A stretch of 64,000 nucleotides of DNA. Origin: Paenibacillus montanisoli (GTDB lineage Bacteria > Bacillota > Bacilli > Paenibacillales > Paenibacillaceae). The position numbers and the translations under genes are program-made. The stretch is from positions 1,960,830 to 2,024,829 of the forward strand of contig NZ_QLUW01000001.1 of NCBI RefSeq assembly GCF_003268025.1, written 5' to 3'. The notes beneath the pieces are model-generated. The model made no database searches, was not told the DNA's origin, and was given only the letters and a program-made list of their open reading frames with translations. This document shows, one piece after another, positions 34,218 through 42,801 of this stretch; the stretch's first letter is position 1; each line of letters starts with the position of its first letter.

Positions 34218-35009
34218 TTATGAAAATAATGACTTCGCATAAACAATATCTTCGGCGATAAGCCGATCGAGCGATTTCACGTCGTCGTACTCCGCAGTTA
34301 AGCAAATAACCCCTTTATAACCGCGTTGTTTCAAATAGTCGGCAGCACGAGGCCAAGAAGCCAGACCTTGCCTGCCTGTCGTAAAGTAGCGCTCCCATAC
34401 CGCATTCAGAGCTTCAGGTCCATTCTGACGGTAGTAGTACGCATTTTTGAAGTTGACCATTCCCAAATGGTCCCAAACGGTATCCAGTCCGTATTCGGGC
34501 ACTTGGCCCGCTAAAGCATCATGGGCAGAATCCCAAATTGCACTTATGTATTTGGAATCAAAGCCGTTAAGCAAATACCTTAAACTCATCGAATCAACCA
34601 AGTTGTCCCCGTAATGCTGCTGAACCCCGATTTTAACGCCATACTTCTCACATAGAGGAAGTAAGCTTTCCAGTTTTTTTCGCTCTTCTTCCAGCGTCGC
34701 CATATAACCGTTTGGTCCGATGTCAATCATGATCCGAATCATTGGCACCCCTGCAGCCGCGCAGCCGGCGAATACGTTCTCTTTGGTTGAACTTGCGACG
34801 CTAAAGATGCTCAATCCATACGCCTTCAACTTCTCCGTAAGCTTAGGCAATCCCAATTCTGCGTTTTGCGGCTCCAACTGAAAGCCATCTCGCAGGGGAA
34901 ACTCTATTCCGTCGAAGCCCAGGCCGCTAACGAATTCTCCGACCCACTCTATAGAAGAATTCTTCCATGGCTTTGTGAATACGGAAAATTGAATATCATT
35001 GGTTGACAT
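34218..35009 (-). CDS. Sugar phosphate isomerase/epimerase (TIM barrel)
   Basis: A 263-residue AP_endonuc_2-type TIM barrel. It has GFDGIEFPLRDGF, VKIGVQQHYGDN, ISAIWDSAHDAL and a C-terminal VICLTAEYDDV as the positions of the metal ligands (His, Asp, Glu). It resembles IolE/IolI/hydroxypyruvate isomerase relatives. It is the first gene of the mutarotase operon and is divergent from a ROK regulator, with tandem direct repeats in between. Confidence 0.87.
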   Translation of the reverse strand: MSTNDIQFSVFTKPWKNSSIEWVGEFVSGLGFDGIEFPLRDGFQLEPQNAELGLPKLTEKLKAYGLSIFSVASSTKENVFAGCAAAGVPMIRIMIDIGPNGYMATLEEERKKLESLLPLCEKYGVKIGVQQHYGDNLVDSMSLRYLLNGFDSKYISAIWDSAHDALAGQVPEYGLDTVWDHLGMVNFKNAYYYRQNGPEALNAVWERYFTTGRQGLASWPRAADYLKQRGYKGVICLTAEYDDVKSLDRLIAEDIVYAKSLFS

Positions 35010-35095
35010 TTCTAATCAACTCCTCGATCGATGTTTATCCGTTATGCTTAAGCTCATGATAAATCACTGCTCTATTTACGTCAATAATCGAATTA

Positions 35096-35134
35096 AATAT
35101 TGGTTTCATTTAGAGAATATTGATCTAATTAGAG
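35096..35134. promoter_or_regulatory. Tandem direct repeats, candidate operator for the ROK regulator
   Basis: Two abutting repeats (35096-35115 and 35116-35134) share AATATTG, a variable 4 to 5 bp, and A(T/A)TTAGAG. They lie midway between the divergent isomerase and ROK genes, upstream of a TATAAT (35179-35184) in front of the ROK gene. Confidence 0.5.
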
Positions 35135-35212
35135 TGTTGTACTATAATTTGTTGTACGATATACCCACTTTATTTATGTATAATATTAAACTATATAGGC
35201 AAGGTGATACGA

Positions 35213-36418
35213 ATGAGCAAGTCTCTGAATCCTATAGATAAAAAGCAAAGCAAGACGCAAATTTTAAGAAACCTTCATTTTCACGGTCCTATGTCCCGCA
35301 TTGCGCTCACCCAACTAACCGGCTTAAGCAGGGCGACAATTTCAACTTGCGTTGGCGAGTTAATCGAAGCAGGATGGGTGTCCGAAGCCGAAAAGCAATT
35401 AACGTCGAGAGGCAGACCGGCTATCACGCTCGAGATGGTCCCTTTCACCTGCGCCGTTCTGGGGGCTGATTTGCACAATAACACTTGGACGCTTGGAGCC
35501 TTCGACTTGAACGGAAATACGATTAAGACTATTTCGTTTCCTGCTTTCGCTCATTCGCCCAGGGAAACCCTAGGCATTCTCATACGCGAGATACGTCCAT
35601 TCATTAAGAAACTGGATGTAACGACGATACCGCTTATCGGACTCGGATTGCCTGGGCTAATCAATACAGAGAAAGGCATCATCCAGAGTGCAGTCGACTT
35701 GAACTGGTCAGAAGTCCCCATCAAAGAAATGATCGATGAAGAACTAGGTTGGCCTTCTGCCATTTTAAATCGCCATAAAGCGAGAGGCCTTGCGGAATGC
35801 CGGTTCGGGGCGGGCAAGGACTTTAATTATATGATCTACATCGGGGTCGGTTCGGGTATCGCGTCGGGTTTGTTTCAAGATCGTAAGCTTATTCATGGCG
35901 CTATCGGGGGATCCGGCGAGGTTGGTCATATTACGATCGAGCCTCGCGGGATCTTATGTCCTTGCGGTAACCACGGGTGTTTACAAGTATACGCAGCTGG
36001 ACCTGCGTTGGAATCAGAGGCAAGAAAGCTAATACGTCAAGGAGAAACAAGCAGTTTGCTTGGCACCAAAGGCGATCTGCAATTACTTAAAGCTGAAGAC
36101 ATTTGTGCTGAAGCCGAGCGAGGCGACAACTTATCGTTAAAGGTTGTTAGTCAGGCGGCAGAATACATGGGAATCACGATGGCCAATCTCGTCAATCTAT
36201 TCAATCCGGAAGCGATTATTTTAGGCGGCTCGATAGCGATGGCCAGCAGTCGGTATGTCGAAATTGCCACTTCTGTCATGAAACAACGTTCGATGAGCTC
36301 TCTCTCCGATGTGACCCATGTAACGCGCGCATCCATTACGGAATTTGGAGGTGCGCTAGGCGCAGCCAATTTTGCTTTGGATCGTTATTTGAGCTATCCC
36401 TTGCTAAGTCAAGTTTAG
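35213..36418 (+). CDS. ROK family transcriptional regulator (NagC/XylR type)
   Basis: A 401-residue regulator. Residues 15-75 are a winged helix (GPMSRIALTQLTGLSRATIS). The ROK sugar-kinase-like domain follows, with GLGLPGLI, GVGSGIASGL and the zinc motif CPCGNHGC (C-x-C-G-x2-G-C). AAGGTGA lies 5 nt before the ATG at 35213. ROK repressors release DNA on binding a sugar or sugar phosphate. Divergence from the isomerase/oxidoreductase/mutarotase operon makes that operon the likely target. Confidence 0.92.
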   Translation: MSKSLNPIDKKQSKTQILRNLHFHGPMSRIALTQLTGLSRATISTCVGELIEAGWVSEAEKQLTSRGRPAITLEMVPFTCAVLGADLHNNTWTLGAFDLNGNTIKTISFPAFAHSPRETLGILIREIRPFIKKLDVTTIPLIGLGLPGLINTEKGIIQSAVDLNWSEVPIKEMIDEELGWPSAILNRHKARGLAECRFGAGKDFNYMIYIGVGSGIASGLFQDRKLIHGAIGGSGEVGHITIEPRGILCPCGNHGCLQVYAAGPALESEARKLIRQGETSSLLGTKGDLQLLKAEDICAEAERGDNLSLKVVSQAAEYMGITMANLVNLFNPEAIILGGSIAMASSRYVEIATSVMKQRSMSSLSDVTHVTRASITEFGGALGAANFALDRYLSYPLLSQV

Positions 36419-36472
36419 TGTAGTTGAACGTTCGAGGCGGGGTCGCACTCCAATACGAGGTGGATGAATGTT

Positions 36473-37363
36473 ATGATCAGAATTCAGCTGTTTAGCGATC
36501 AAATCCAAATGCCTTTTATTAACGTAACAGGCTTCAATGCATTTCAAACAGCTGACAGGCTGAGCTGGCATAAGCATCATGGTTTTGAACTTACGTTCGT
36601 GCACAAAGGAATTGTACATTGGGAAATTCATAATCATCCTACCCAGCATCTTACCAATGGGTACGCGTCCTTGATGCCTCCGCATGTCGCGCATAGAGGT
36701 TTGGACGAAGTGACTTATCCTTGCGAAATGACCTATATTGTTTTTCAACCGGGCGATCAAGAAACCTTAAGACATACTCCTTTTACCCAGCATGAAATGA
36801 ACGAGATCTACAGAATATTTTCCATGGCAGGTCCTGGAATCGTTAAAATCAATTCTTTTGTAATCGAGCTCTTGCGGCAATTAAAAAAAATATTCTTTCT
36901 CTTTCAGTCCGATGAAAGTCAAACTCATTTATTACCCATGATACGAGGTATTTTATGTCAGATTATAATAGAATGCGCTTTTGCATTTAGACAGAGTGAA
37001 TCTCTGGAGGTATCAAATGAAATACAAGCCTCAATCGAATACATGGAGAAACATTGCTCGGAGGATATCGGTATTAAAACAATAGCAGACGTTATTAATA
37101 AAAGTGAGAGCTATTTATATAATGCTTTCAAGAACGAAGTTGGATTGACGCCCAATGAATACATTTTGAAACTTCGATTAGAACAAACAAGAGAAGAACT
37201 CCTAGCAACGGACAAGTCGATCACCGAAATTTCATTGGATGCTGGCTTTACGACGACACAATACTTTTCAAGTACATTTAAACGCTATTTTGGATGCACC
37301 CCGTCAAATTATAGAAAGATGATTAAACGGCCTAATGACGATACCATGTATTATTTCCCCTAA
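36473..37363 (+). CDS. AraC family transcriptional regulator with cupin-type sensor
   Basis: A 296-residue soluble regulator. The N-terminal half is a cupin-like sugar-binding domain (LSWHKHHGFELTFVHKG, then SLMPPHVAHRG). The C-terminal 100 residues form the AraC double HTH (IKTIADVINKSESYLYNAF and SITEISLDAGFTTTQYF, ending GCTPSNYRKM). The ATG at 36473 is better placed behind GAGGTGG than the one nine bases earlier. It lies 55 bp downstream of the ROK gene on the same strand and converges with the GH116 gene, which it may regulate. Confidence 0.9.
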   Translation: MIRIQLFSDQIQMPFINVTGFNAFQTADRLSWHKHHGFELTFVHKGIVHWEIHNHPTQHLTNGYASLMPPHVAHRGLDEVTYPCEMTYIVFQPGDQETLRHTPFTQHEMNEIYRIFSMAGPGIVKINSFVIELLRQLKKIFFLFQSDESQTHLLPMIRGILCQIIIECAFAFRQSESLEVSNEIQASIEYMEKHCSEDIGIKTIADVINKSESYLYNAFKNEVGLTPNEYILKLRLEQTREELLATDKSITEISLDAGFTTTQYFSSTFKRYFGCTPSNYRKMIKRPNDDTMYYFP

Positions 37364-37383
37364 TAAAAATATAGTCTTTACAT

Positions 37384-39807
37384 TTATTTAATCATTTTAG
37401 ATTCCCCTGCTTTAAGAGATAGGGTTTGATCAATGACCTTGTCTCCAACGCACAACTTATTCAAATCCAATGTTCCAGATAGGACAGTAATGATATACGT
37501 AACCTCCTCCGTTATTTCAATTATTCCGCAGGCATCGGGTGTAAAGAAAGGGAGTTTGACCGGTACGGCCATCTTTGGTTTTACAGATAAACTTTTATCA
37601 GGTTTCGAATACTGCTGGTCGATGAGCGCCATTGGAATGCTCCAGAGGATAAGCTGCCTTGAATAATGGGAGTTGCACCAAGGGTACCCGTTCCAGCCCG
37701 TGCTTAAATCTTTAATATCCCATAGGTCTCTTAGTTTATCACGCCACTTTAATACTATTTTTTCAGCTTCAGCCAGACAAATTTCTTTGTCAGTACCTAA
37801 ATAAAGATTAAGCGCACTCCAATCCAAAGAAGCCGCTTCCCAAACTAAGTTGTCACGAGGACCATTACTCCCAATCAATTCAGGCATGGGATCGGGATAA
37901 CTATCGTTGTCGCGTCCATCGCCTTGCATCACTTTAAGACCAAATTCACTGTTATTCTTTTTCATTTCCCAGTTTAAGTGCGATTTCATTTTCTCGCTGT
38001 CCAGCACTGGACCTAAGCCCAGCAAGAACGACCATAACTGTCCGTATAGCGTATCTGAGTGCAATGCATCGGGATAATTTTCCTTATTCATCCACCAGGA
38101 ACGAAAATAGTCACCCGTCCAGAACTTTTCATAGAATTGCTGTTGGGAGGAGACGCTATTTTCTTGACATATGGTTTCTAGCTCTTTGTCTCCATGGATC
38201 TCTGCCAGCTTCTGCACGGCCTTGATTGTTGCAAGGTGCAAAACGGCATTGTAAGAGACCGTATCTTTATGGTCGAATTCCCACCAGTCATACGTATTGA
38301 GCAAATGATGAGGAAGACCGAATGGTTCACAACGCCGAACTTGCCATAAAGCGGCCTTTCTAATGTTCGGCCATAATTCATCAATGAAATCCTTATCCCC
38401 CAACCACAGATACTGTTGATACATAAGCAAAATAAAGGCCGGGTTGCAGTCTCCCATGGGGCGGAAATTCGTTGGTTTGGTTGATTTGTTAGTTCCTAAA
38501 TCTTCCTGGATATAACCGTCCTCCCACTGAAACTCAGCATAACCTCTGATCATGCTTTTCAGCAGAGATGGAAAAAACATGATATAGGGCAAAGAACGAT
38601 ATAAATCAATGTGGATCGGAGATACGTTAGGACAAGAAAATGACTCCCATTGCCTCCATCTTTTGTCTTCAAACCACATTCCGGTTTTATAGATCGCAGC
38701 CGTGCTATTGACCATTGCATCTTGAAGCCACTCCGGCAAATCGTTATCAAAAACAAGCCGTTGCCATTGCAGAATTTTTATTACAGTTGCTTCGATCCGT
38801 GCAGCCACCTTTCGGGCTACATCATTTGCGCTAGAATAGAGTCTTGAATAATAATTGCCGACTCTTTCGATATCGTGCATTCGATTGGGAAAGTACCACG
38901 AAAGAATAAAACTGATTGTTCTCGTTTCACCTCGCCGGAGGGTTATATTCGTTCCAATTGCGCCAAGTCGATCCAATTGATTCAATCCGGAAATCGTCCC
39001 ATTCGCAGCGAATTCAGTCCACAATTGCGAGAGATCGTTTGCACTTCCTGCAAAAATGTAGTCGTCCCCCCCTTTCAGATGGATGGCCATAGAACCGCTG
39101 GTTGCATCATCCCCATCCTTAGTCAGAGCTAATCCCTCTCTTCTTGAAAAACGCCCTTGAATATGATTGGGAAGCGTGAACATTAAAGCCACGTCCATAT
39201 CCGAATCAGAAGGATTATTTAGATTGAAGCTGAAAATGACTGCAGGTGCAGCAGATGCCTCCGGATCGCCGATGTGGTATTCACAATAGCCAAACAAACT
39301 TACATCAATAGGCATTTCCGAATCTTTCAACTTAAGGCGAGATACGGGGAATGCTCCGGAATATTGAATTTCCTCAATAGCGGGTATTCCTTCAGGAGGA
39401 GACGTTCTCACGGAGCGCGTCGTTATCTTTTTATCTTTGTCTTTAACGCGGATACCGAACAAAGCCTCATTGAGCTCTACTTTTTGCCCTCCACCGGCAG
39501 GGGAATTATTAAAGATATTCCACTCCTTAATGCTCCCATCGCCTCTAAGTTCCAGAGTACCTGCACCTAAGCCGCCCAAGGGAACTGCCGATCTAATTCC
39601 GATCGGCGGATCGATTTTATTTCTAGCAGAACCATCAAGTTGGAAACAATATAAATAAGGTTCTTTCGCCCATTCTGTAGACCACCTGTCTAAAGATTCC
39701 GTATAATAACAAGGCTGTTCAAAATAGCCAAACTCCATATCTCTACGGATATTGCCGATGTGTTTGAACTTCAAGTCTAACCATGCGTTTACGCCACCAA
39801 CGTTCAT
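37384..39807 (-). CDS. GH116 family glycosidase (GBA2-like beta-glycosidase)
   Basis: An 807-residue protein with the two-domain build of glycoside hydrolase family 116. The N-terminal beta-sandwich carries GIRSAVPLGGLGAGTLELRG and WNIFNNSPAGGG. The C-terminal (alpha/alpha)6 barrel has the nucleophile region WESFSCPN (E388) and the acid/base region NTYDWWEFDHKDTVSYNA (D507). These residue roles are assigned by analogy with characterised GH116 enzymes, which cleave beta-glucosides, xylosides or N-acetylglucosaminides. There is no signal peptide, so it acts on imported oligosaccharides or glycosides. It is monocistronic and converges with an AraC regulator gene. Confidence 0.85.
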   Translation of the reverse strand: MNVGGVNAWLDLKFKHIGNIRRDMEFGYFEQPCYYTESLDRWSTEWAKEPYLYCFQLDGSARNKIDPPIGIRSAVPLGGLGAGTLELRGDGSIKEWNIFNNSPAGGGQKVELNEALFGIRVKDKDKKITTRSVRTSPPEGIPAIEEIQYSGAFPVSRLKLKDSEMPIDVSLFGYCEYHIGDPEASAAPAVIFSFNLNNPSDSDMDVALMFTLPNHIQGRFSRREGLALTKDGDDATSGSMAIHLKGGDDYIFAGSANDLSQLWTEFAANGTISGLNQLDRLGAIGTNITLRRGETRTISFILSWYFPNRMHDIERVGNYYSRLYSSANDVARKVAARIEATVIKILQWQRLVFDNDLPEWLQDAMVNSTAAIYKTGMWFEDKRWRQWESFSCPNVSPIHIDLYRSLPYIMFFPSLLKSMIRGYAEFQWEDGYIQEDLGTNKSTKPTNFRPMGDCNPAFILLMYQQYLWLGDKDFIDELWPNIRKAALWQVRRCEPFGLPHHLLNTYDWWEFDHKDTVSYNAVLHLATIKAVQKLAEIHGDKELETICQENSVSSQQQFYEKFWTGDYFRSWWMNKENYPDALHSDTLYGQLWSFLLGLGPVLDSEKMKSHLNWEMKKNNSEFGLKVMQGDGRDNDSYPDPMPELIGSNGPRDNLVWEAASLDWSALNLYLGTDKEICLAEAEKIVLKWRDKLRDLWDIKDLSTGWNGYPWCNSHYSRQLILWSIPMALIDQQYSKPDKSLSVKPKMAVPVKLPFFTPDACGIIEITEEVTYIITVLSGTLDLNKLCVGDKVIDQTLSLKAGESKMIK

Positions 39808-39828
39808 TCACGTAACCCCCCTTTTAAT

Positions 39829-39851
39829 AATCACTGAATATATAAGTGATT
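39829..39851 (-). promoter_or_regulatory. Inverted repeat upstream of the GH116 gene
   Basis: AATCACT (39829-39835) and AGTGATT (39845-39851) form a perfect 7-bp inverted repeat with a 9-bp spacer, 22 bp upstream of the GH116 start. It could be an operator in the promoter region. Confidence 0.4.
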
Positions 39852-39930
39852 TTATAAGCGAAGTTAATGCAGCGCTTTAATAATTCTCCTTGGAGGATTT
39901 TAAACGTTCAAGCTGAGACCAAAAGCCAAT

Positions 39931-39960
39931 AAAAAAAGAGCAACAATTCTCATGCTGCTC
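39931..39960 (-). terminator. Intrinsic terminator after the SAM-riboswitch gene
   Basis: GAGCAGCA / TGTTGCTC stem on the minus strand followed by seven T, 31 bp after the stop codon of the orphan gene. Confidence 0.75.
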
Positions 39961-39991
39961 CACAACAGGGCTCCGCTGACTCACGCAAATC

Positions 39992-40516
39992 TTAAAACGA
40001 GATGTACGCTTGCGCATGGTCGAATAAGAATGCTCGATCCAAGAAGTTTCTTGGATCCCCGCCTTCCTTTAATCTCCGTCCGATTTTCTCAATGATATCC
40101 ACGAAAGCCGATTCAATTAACTCTACTCTAATCGGGCCCCATACGTCTTGTTTTTGTTGGGGGTAGTTGATGCTTTCCATCAAGGTCATCCCTTTCAATT
40201 TCTGAAAAAGAGCTGCCCACATAATCAAATCGCCCTTCAGGCATTTACAAGGAATCGCAAATTCCTTTATACCAACGATTCCTGTATTTGTGGAAATTGC
40301 GATTAGCCCGCAGATATCCGTCTCGTCTCCAAGCTGCAGCTTTTCCGTAAGCTTATGGTCAAACCGAAAACATTCTATTCGAGTAATCCTGAACTGCTGC
40401 AATAATTCAAGACCAATCGCCGATTTTTTCATATTCAGCAAAGCAAAATGAAGGGGATCCTGGTGATACTCAAACTTATCATCCATCGTAAAAATGTCAG
40501 GAATCGTGATCGGCAT
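39992..40516 (-). CDS. Unrecognised protein controlled by a SAM-I riboswitch
   Basis: A 174-residue cytosolic protein I cannot assign. AAAGGAGGC lies 5 nt before the ATG at 40516, and a full SAM-I riboswitch with its expression-platform terminator precedes it. The gene is flanked by its own terminator, so it is the only gene the riboswitch controls. Visible features: two cysteines in IPCKCLKG, and a central alternating strand pattern (GLIAISTNTGIVGIKEFAI). That pattern is faintly like the capping domain of enolase-superfamily enzymes, but there is no barrel domain. SAM-I riboswitches normally sit before methionine, cysteine or SAM metabolism and transport genes. A role in sulfur or methyl metabolism follows from the regulation, not from the protein sequence. 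Confidence 0.75.
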   Translation of the reverse strand: MPITIPDIFTMDDKFEYHQDPLHFALLNMKKSAIGLELLQQFRITRIECFRFDHKLTEKLQLGDETDICGLIAISTNTGIVGIKEFAIPCKCLKGDLIMWAALFQKLKGMTLMESINYPQQKQDVWGPIRVELIESAFVDIIEKIGRRLKEGGDPRNFLDRAFLFDHAQAYISF

Positions 40517-40559
40517 ACTGTGCCTCCTTTTACATGTTTAAACTAGTTCATGAAAACAA

Positions 40560-40597
40560 AAATGACCTTCTCTGCAATAAGAGAAAGGTCATAAAAA
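40560..40597 (-). terminator. Expression-platform terminator of the SAM-I riboswitch
   Basis: ATGACCTTTCTC / GAGAAGGTCAT stem followed by TTTTTG on the minus strand. The loop-side CTCTTAT is complementary to ATAAGAG in the 3' strand of riboswitch helix P1, so an antiterminator can form when SAM is absent. Confidence 0.85.
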
Positions 40598-40613
40598 TTC
40601 AAAGTCAGATCCT

Positions 40614-40746
40614 CGCTCTTATCTCCCAGATTCGCTTAACGCAGCGTTTCCGCAAGAATTAGCACCGTGCATTCCTTTGTTGTGCAAAGGTTTGTCGGTT
40701 GCCGGGTTTCATCGGGCTAGTCCCTCCACCTACTCTTGATAAGAAA
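40614..40746 (-). ncRNA. SAM-I (S-box) riboswitch
   Basis: Read on the minus strand, the conserved S-box blocks occur in order: CTTATCAAGAG, GTGGAGGGACTAGCCC, GATGAAACCCGGCAACCG, GGTGCTAATTC, a P4 hairpin, and GATAAGAG closing P1. The first and last blocks pair as helix P1. High SAM should favour the downstream terminator and switch the gene at 39992-40516 off. The core is intact; I see no missing conserved base in the blocks listed. Confidence 0.95.
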
Positions 40747-40769
40747 GTTCAACATATTCAATTATTTCA

Positions 40770-40797
40770 ATAATACTATAAAGCACCTTGTTGTCAA
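40770..40797 (-). promoter_or_regulatory. Sigma-A type promoter of the riboswitch transcript
   Basis: On the minus strand a perfect TTGACA (40792-40797) and TATTAT (40770-40775) are spaced by 16 bp, about 25 to 30 bp upstream of the riboswitch P1 helix. Confidence 0.65.
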
Positions 40798-40816
40798 GAT
40801 ATTTCAGGTGTCCATC

Positions 40817-41164
40817 TTAGAGATGGACTTCCCATTTAGTTATAGATAAATCATACGTATTGAGAATATCCATTACATCATTGCACAGTAACATGACTTC
40901 ATCCATGGTAGTTGATTTCTTAATAACATCCAAATGTGCCTCGAACTTGTCGGTATCGATAAGTACATAGTTAAGTAATTTAAAAGGCTTGATAGTTTTT
41001 CCTTTATCCATATAAGCCCAGTTATGTAAAATTACTTCTACTCCAAACCCGTTAGCAGCAAAATCGTGAAGATTACCTTCAACACAGACAAGCAATTTCA
41101 GTGTATTGCCCTTTTTATATTCGATTTTGTTCGTATAAATTTCATGTACCTCTTGGCTTTTCAA
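40817..41164 (-). CDS. Hypothetical protein, 115 aa
   Basis: I do not recognise this protein. It is a soluble alpha/beta-looking product with several strands (LKLLVCVEGNLHDFAANGF, VEVILHNWAYMD) and a C-terminal helix (TTMDEVMLLCNDVMDIL). The gene starts directly after the stop of the P-loop kinase gene, so the two are translationally coupled and probably work together. No signal peptide or membrane segment is visible. There is no clear terminator between it and the promoter of the riboswitch transcript. Confidence 0.65.
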   Translation of the reverse strand: MKSQEVHEIYTNKIEYKKGNTLKLLVCVEGNLHDFAANGFGVEVILHNWAYMDKGKTIKPFKLLNYVLIDTDKFEAHLDVIKKSTTMDEVMLLCNDVMDILNTYDLSITKWEVHL

Positions 41165-41728
41165 TCATGTATCTCCCCTTCCATGCCACTCCACGATCCC
41201 CCATTTGCCGATAATTTCCCGACCTATGTCAGAAGGTGACTTATTCTCAGTGTCTACAATTGCTTGCTCCAATTTCTTTTGCGCGAGTTCCTTGGCGAGC
41301 TGGGTTGAGCGTTGTAGATGCCAATTCAGTGAATCGATGGTCTTTTCCCTGCCACGTATCCGAGCATGGTTGACTTCAAGTGACGCAACAAGGCGTACGA
41401 CGAATATATCAGCTCCCGGTACAGAATTTCGCATTTTGTCCAGATGTTCTTTGCTTTCCATGACACTTGGTATAATTAAACACTTGGCTCCAACAGAACG
41501 ATAGTTATTCCAGACAGCAGCAAGATTTTTAAACCCAAGCTCCATGTTGAAAGTGTCTTCGCTTGGCGGAGGGAATGCACGCCTTACATGATCAAGGTCG
41601 ACTACCGCATGAGGAAGCGAATAGTCATACTCCAAAATTTCTGAGATGGCATCAGCGGTACTGGACTTGCCAATGCCGACAGGCCCAATGATATTCAGCA
41701 CAGGAACAAGCGATTCTTGCGTGTTCAT
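41165..41728 (-). CDS. P-loop NTPase, AAA/kinase-like
   Basis: About 187 residues, starting at the ATG at 41728 with AGGAGG 5 nt upstream (longer frames run through the leader). It has Walker A GPVGIGKSS near residue 14, HAVVDLDHVRRAFPP as a probable substrate or Walker B region, IFVVRLVASLEVNHARIRGRE with the arginines of a lid, and a helical C-terminus. The layout resembles small nucleoside or metabolite kinases and zeta-toxin-like phosphotransferases. It is coupled to a small partner gene of unknown function. A toxin-antitoxin role seems less likely, because the kinase comes first and the partner is not antitoxin-like. Confidence 0.72.
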   Translation of the reverse strand: MNTQESLVPVLNIIGPVGIGKSSTADAISEILEYDYSLPHAVVDLDHVRRAFPPPSEDTFNMELGFKNLAAVWNNYRSVGAKCLIIPSVMESKEHLDKMRNSVPGADIFVVRLVASLEVNHARIRGREKTIDSLNWHLQRSTQLAKELAQKKLEQAIVDTENKSPSDIGREIIGKWGIVEWHGRGDT

Positions 41729-41736
41729 AACAACCT

Positions 41737-41768
41737 CCTGCAGGTCTTCAATATATTGTCGAGCTGTA
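41737..41768 (-). repeat. 32-bp repeat, copy 2 (first copy at 29844-29875)
   Basis: This copy lies in the leader of the P-loop kinase gene, just upstream of its ribosome site. It shares 30 of 32 bases with the copy at 29844-29875. Confidence 0.6.
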
Positions 41769-41822
41769 TGGTACTGGTTTTCCAACTTAAATATAGTAGA
41801 ATACCGATTTTCGTCCAACAAA

Positions 41823-41853
41823 GAAGCCTTGCGAGCGCGATGCCCGTAAGGCT
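41823..41853 (-). terminator. Intrinsic terminator after the sulfatase/isomerase operon
   Basis: AGCCTTGCGAGC pairs with GCCCGTAAGGCT (two mismatches, 5-nt loop) and is followed by TCTTTG on the minus strand. It is related to the terminator at 29881-29917. Confidence 0.7.
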
Positions 41854-41866
41854 CCTTTTCGTTAAC

Positions 41867-42700
41867 CTATGAAATGGACCGTTGAATCAGCTGAATCGTC
41901 TTGCGAGCGCCTTCGATCTCATTGCCGTCAGCCGGCACGCTTTCGACACCCCAGGTGCCTTGAAAATCGTTGTCCTGCAGCAATTTGCAGAAGGCAGGAA
42001 TATTCTGGGTCAGTTCTTGTCCATCCTCCGTGAAATGGAAGGTTTTGATATGGGTGACAGTTGCGTATTTTGCGCACTTCAACCAGCCTTCCGCCTGCTT
42101 CCCACGCGCCCAATTCCACGAATCCAGCAACAATCCCAGTCCGGGAACTGCATTCAGAAGTTTGACGACATTATCCGGATCTACGGTTGGCCCCCAGTGA
42201 TTTTCCACGATCACCTTGATACCAGCCTTTTGGGCACGGTCAATGATATCTTGATAGCCATCAACAACAATGTCAAACACTTCATCCGTCCACTGCTGAG
42301 GTCCGCCGGAGTCGATTCGAATCGAGGATGCGCCGAGTTTCTCGGCAATGGCGATCCAGCGATATGCCCGCTGCCGGTTGCTGTTTCGCGCTTCTTCCGA
42401 TTCTTCATAGATATGCGCCCCGTCAACGGCGATACAGCCGAATGGCAACCCGGCTTCGTCGGCCGCCAGCTTCACGCGTTCCAGAAATTCGTCGTCCATG
42501 GCCGTCAGATGCTGGGATTGGTTCGGGTTGGCACCGGCATGCAGCACCTCGGCTCCATGATTCAGCTGGGCTAGGTGCGCGTTCCAAGGATCAAGCTGCG
42601 TACACCCGAGTTGTTTGCAATCCTGAATATATTGGAAAATATCCTGTTCCCCTGCAGCCAACATTCTGTGAAAACTGAAAGAACAAATGCTAATATTCAT
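41867..42700 (-). CDS. Sugar phosphate isomerase/epimerase (TIM barrel)
   Basis: A 277-residue AP_endonuc_2-type TIM barrel with GCTQLDPWNAHLAQ, IKVIVENHWGPT, LGLLLDSWNWARG, VTHIKTFHF and a terminal GTWGVESVP, the expected series of metal and substrate residues. GGGAGGG lies about 7 nt before the ATG. It follows the sulfatase gene by about 100 bp and ends the two-gene unit. It may convert the sugar freed after desulfation; substrate unknown. Confidence 0.87.
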   Translation of the reverse strand: MNISICSFSFHRMLAAGEQDIFQYIQDCKQLGCTQLDPWNAHLAQLNHGAEVLHAGANPNQSQHLTAMDDEFLERVKLAADEAGLPFGCIAVDGAHIYEESEEARNSNRQRAYRWIAIAEKLGASSIRIDSGGPQQWTDEVFDIVVDGYQDIIDRAQKAGIKVIVENHWGPTVDPDNVVKLLNAVPGLGLLLDSWNWARGKQAEGWLKCAKYATVTHIKTFHFTEDGQELTQNIPAFCKLLQDNDFQGTWGVESVPADGNEIEGARKTIQLIQRSIS

Positions 42701-42801
42701 ACGGTATCCCTCCCATGTTTAGTTGCACAACCGGCATATTACTCATCGATATTCTTCGGCGAAGTGATTCAACAATCCTGCCCGGCGGTTAGATAACTTA
42801 T

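Noticed and set aside
40817..41728. Toxin-antitoxin pair (zeta-like kinase plus partner)
   Set aside because: The partner is not antitoxin-like, follows the kinase, and the kinase motifs also fit metabolic kinases; not supportable from sequence.
41728..41821. Longer N-terminus for the P-loop kinase
   Set aside because: The extra 31 codons run through a leader shared with 29.85 kb, and AGGAGG sits just before the internal ATG.
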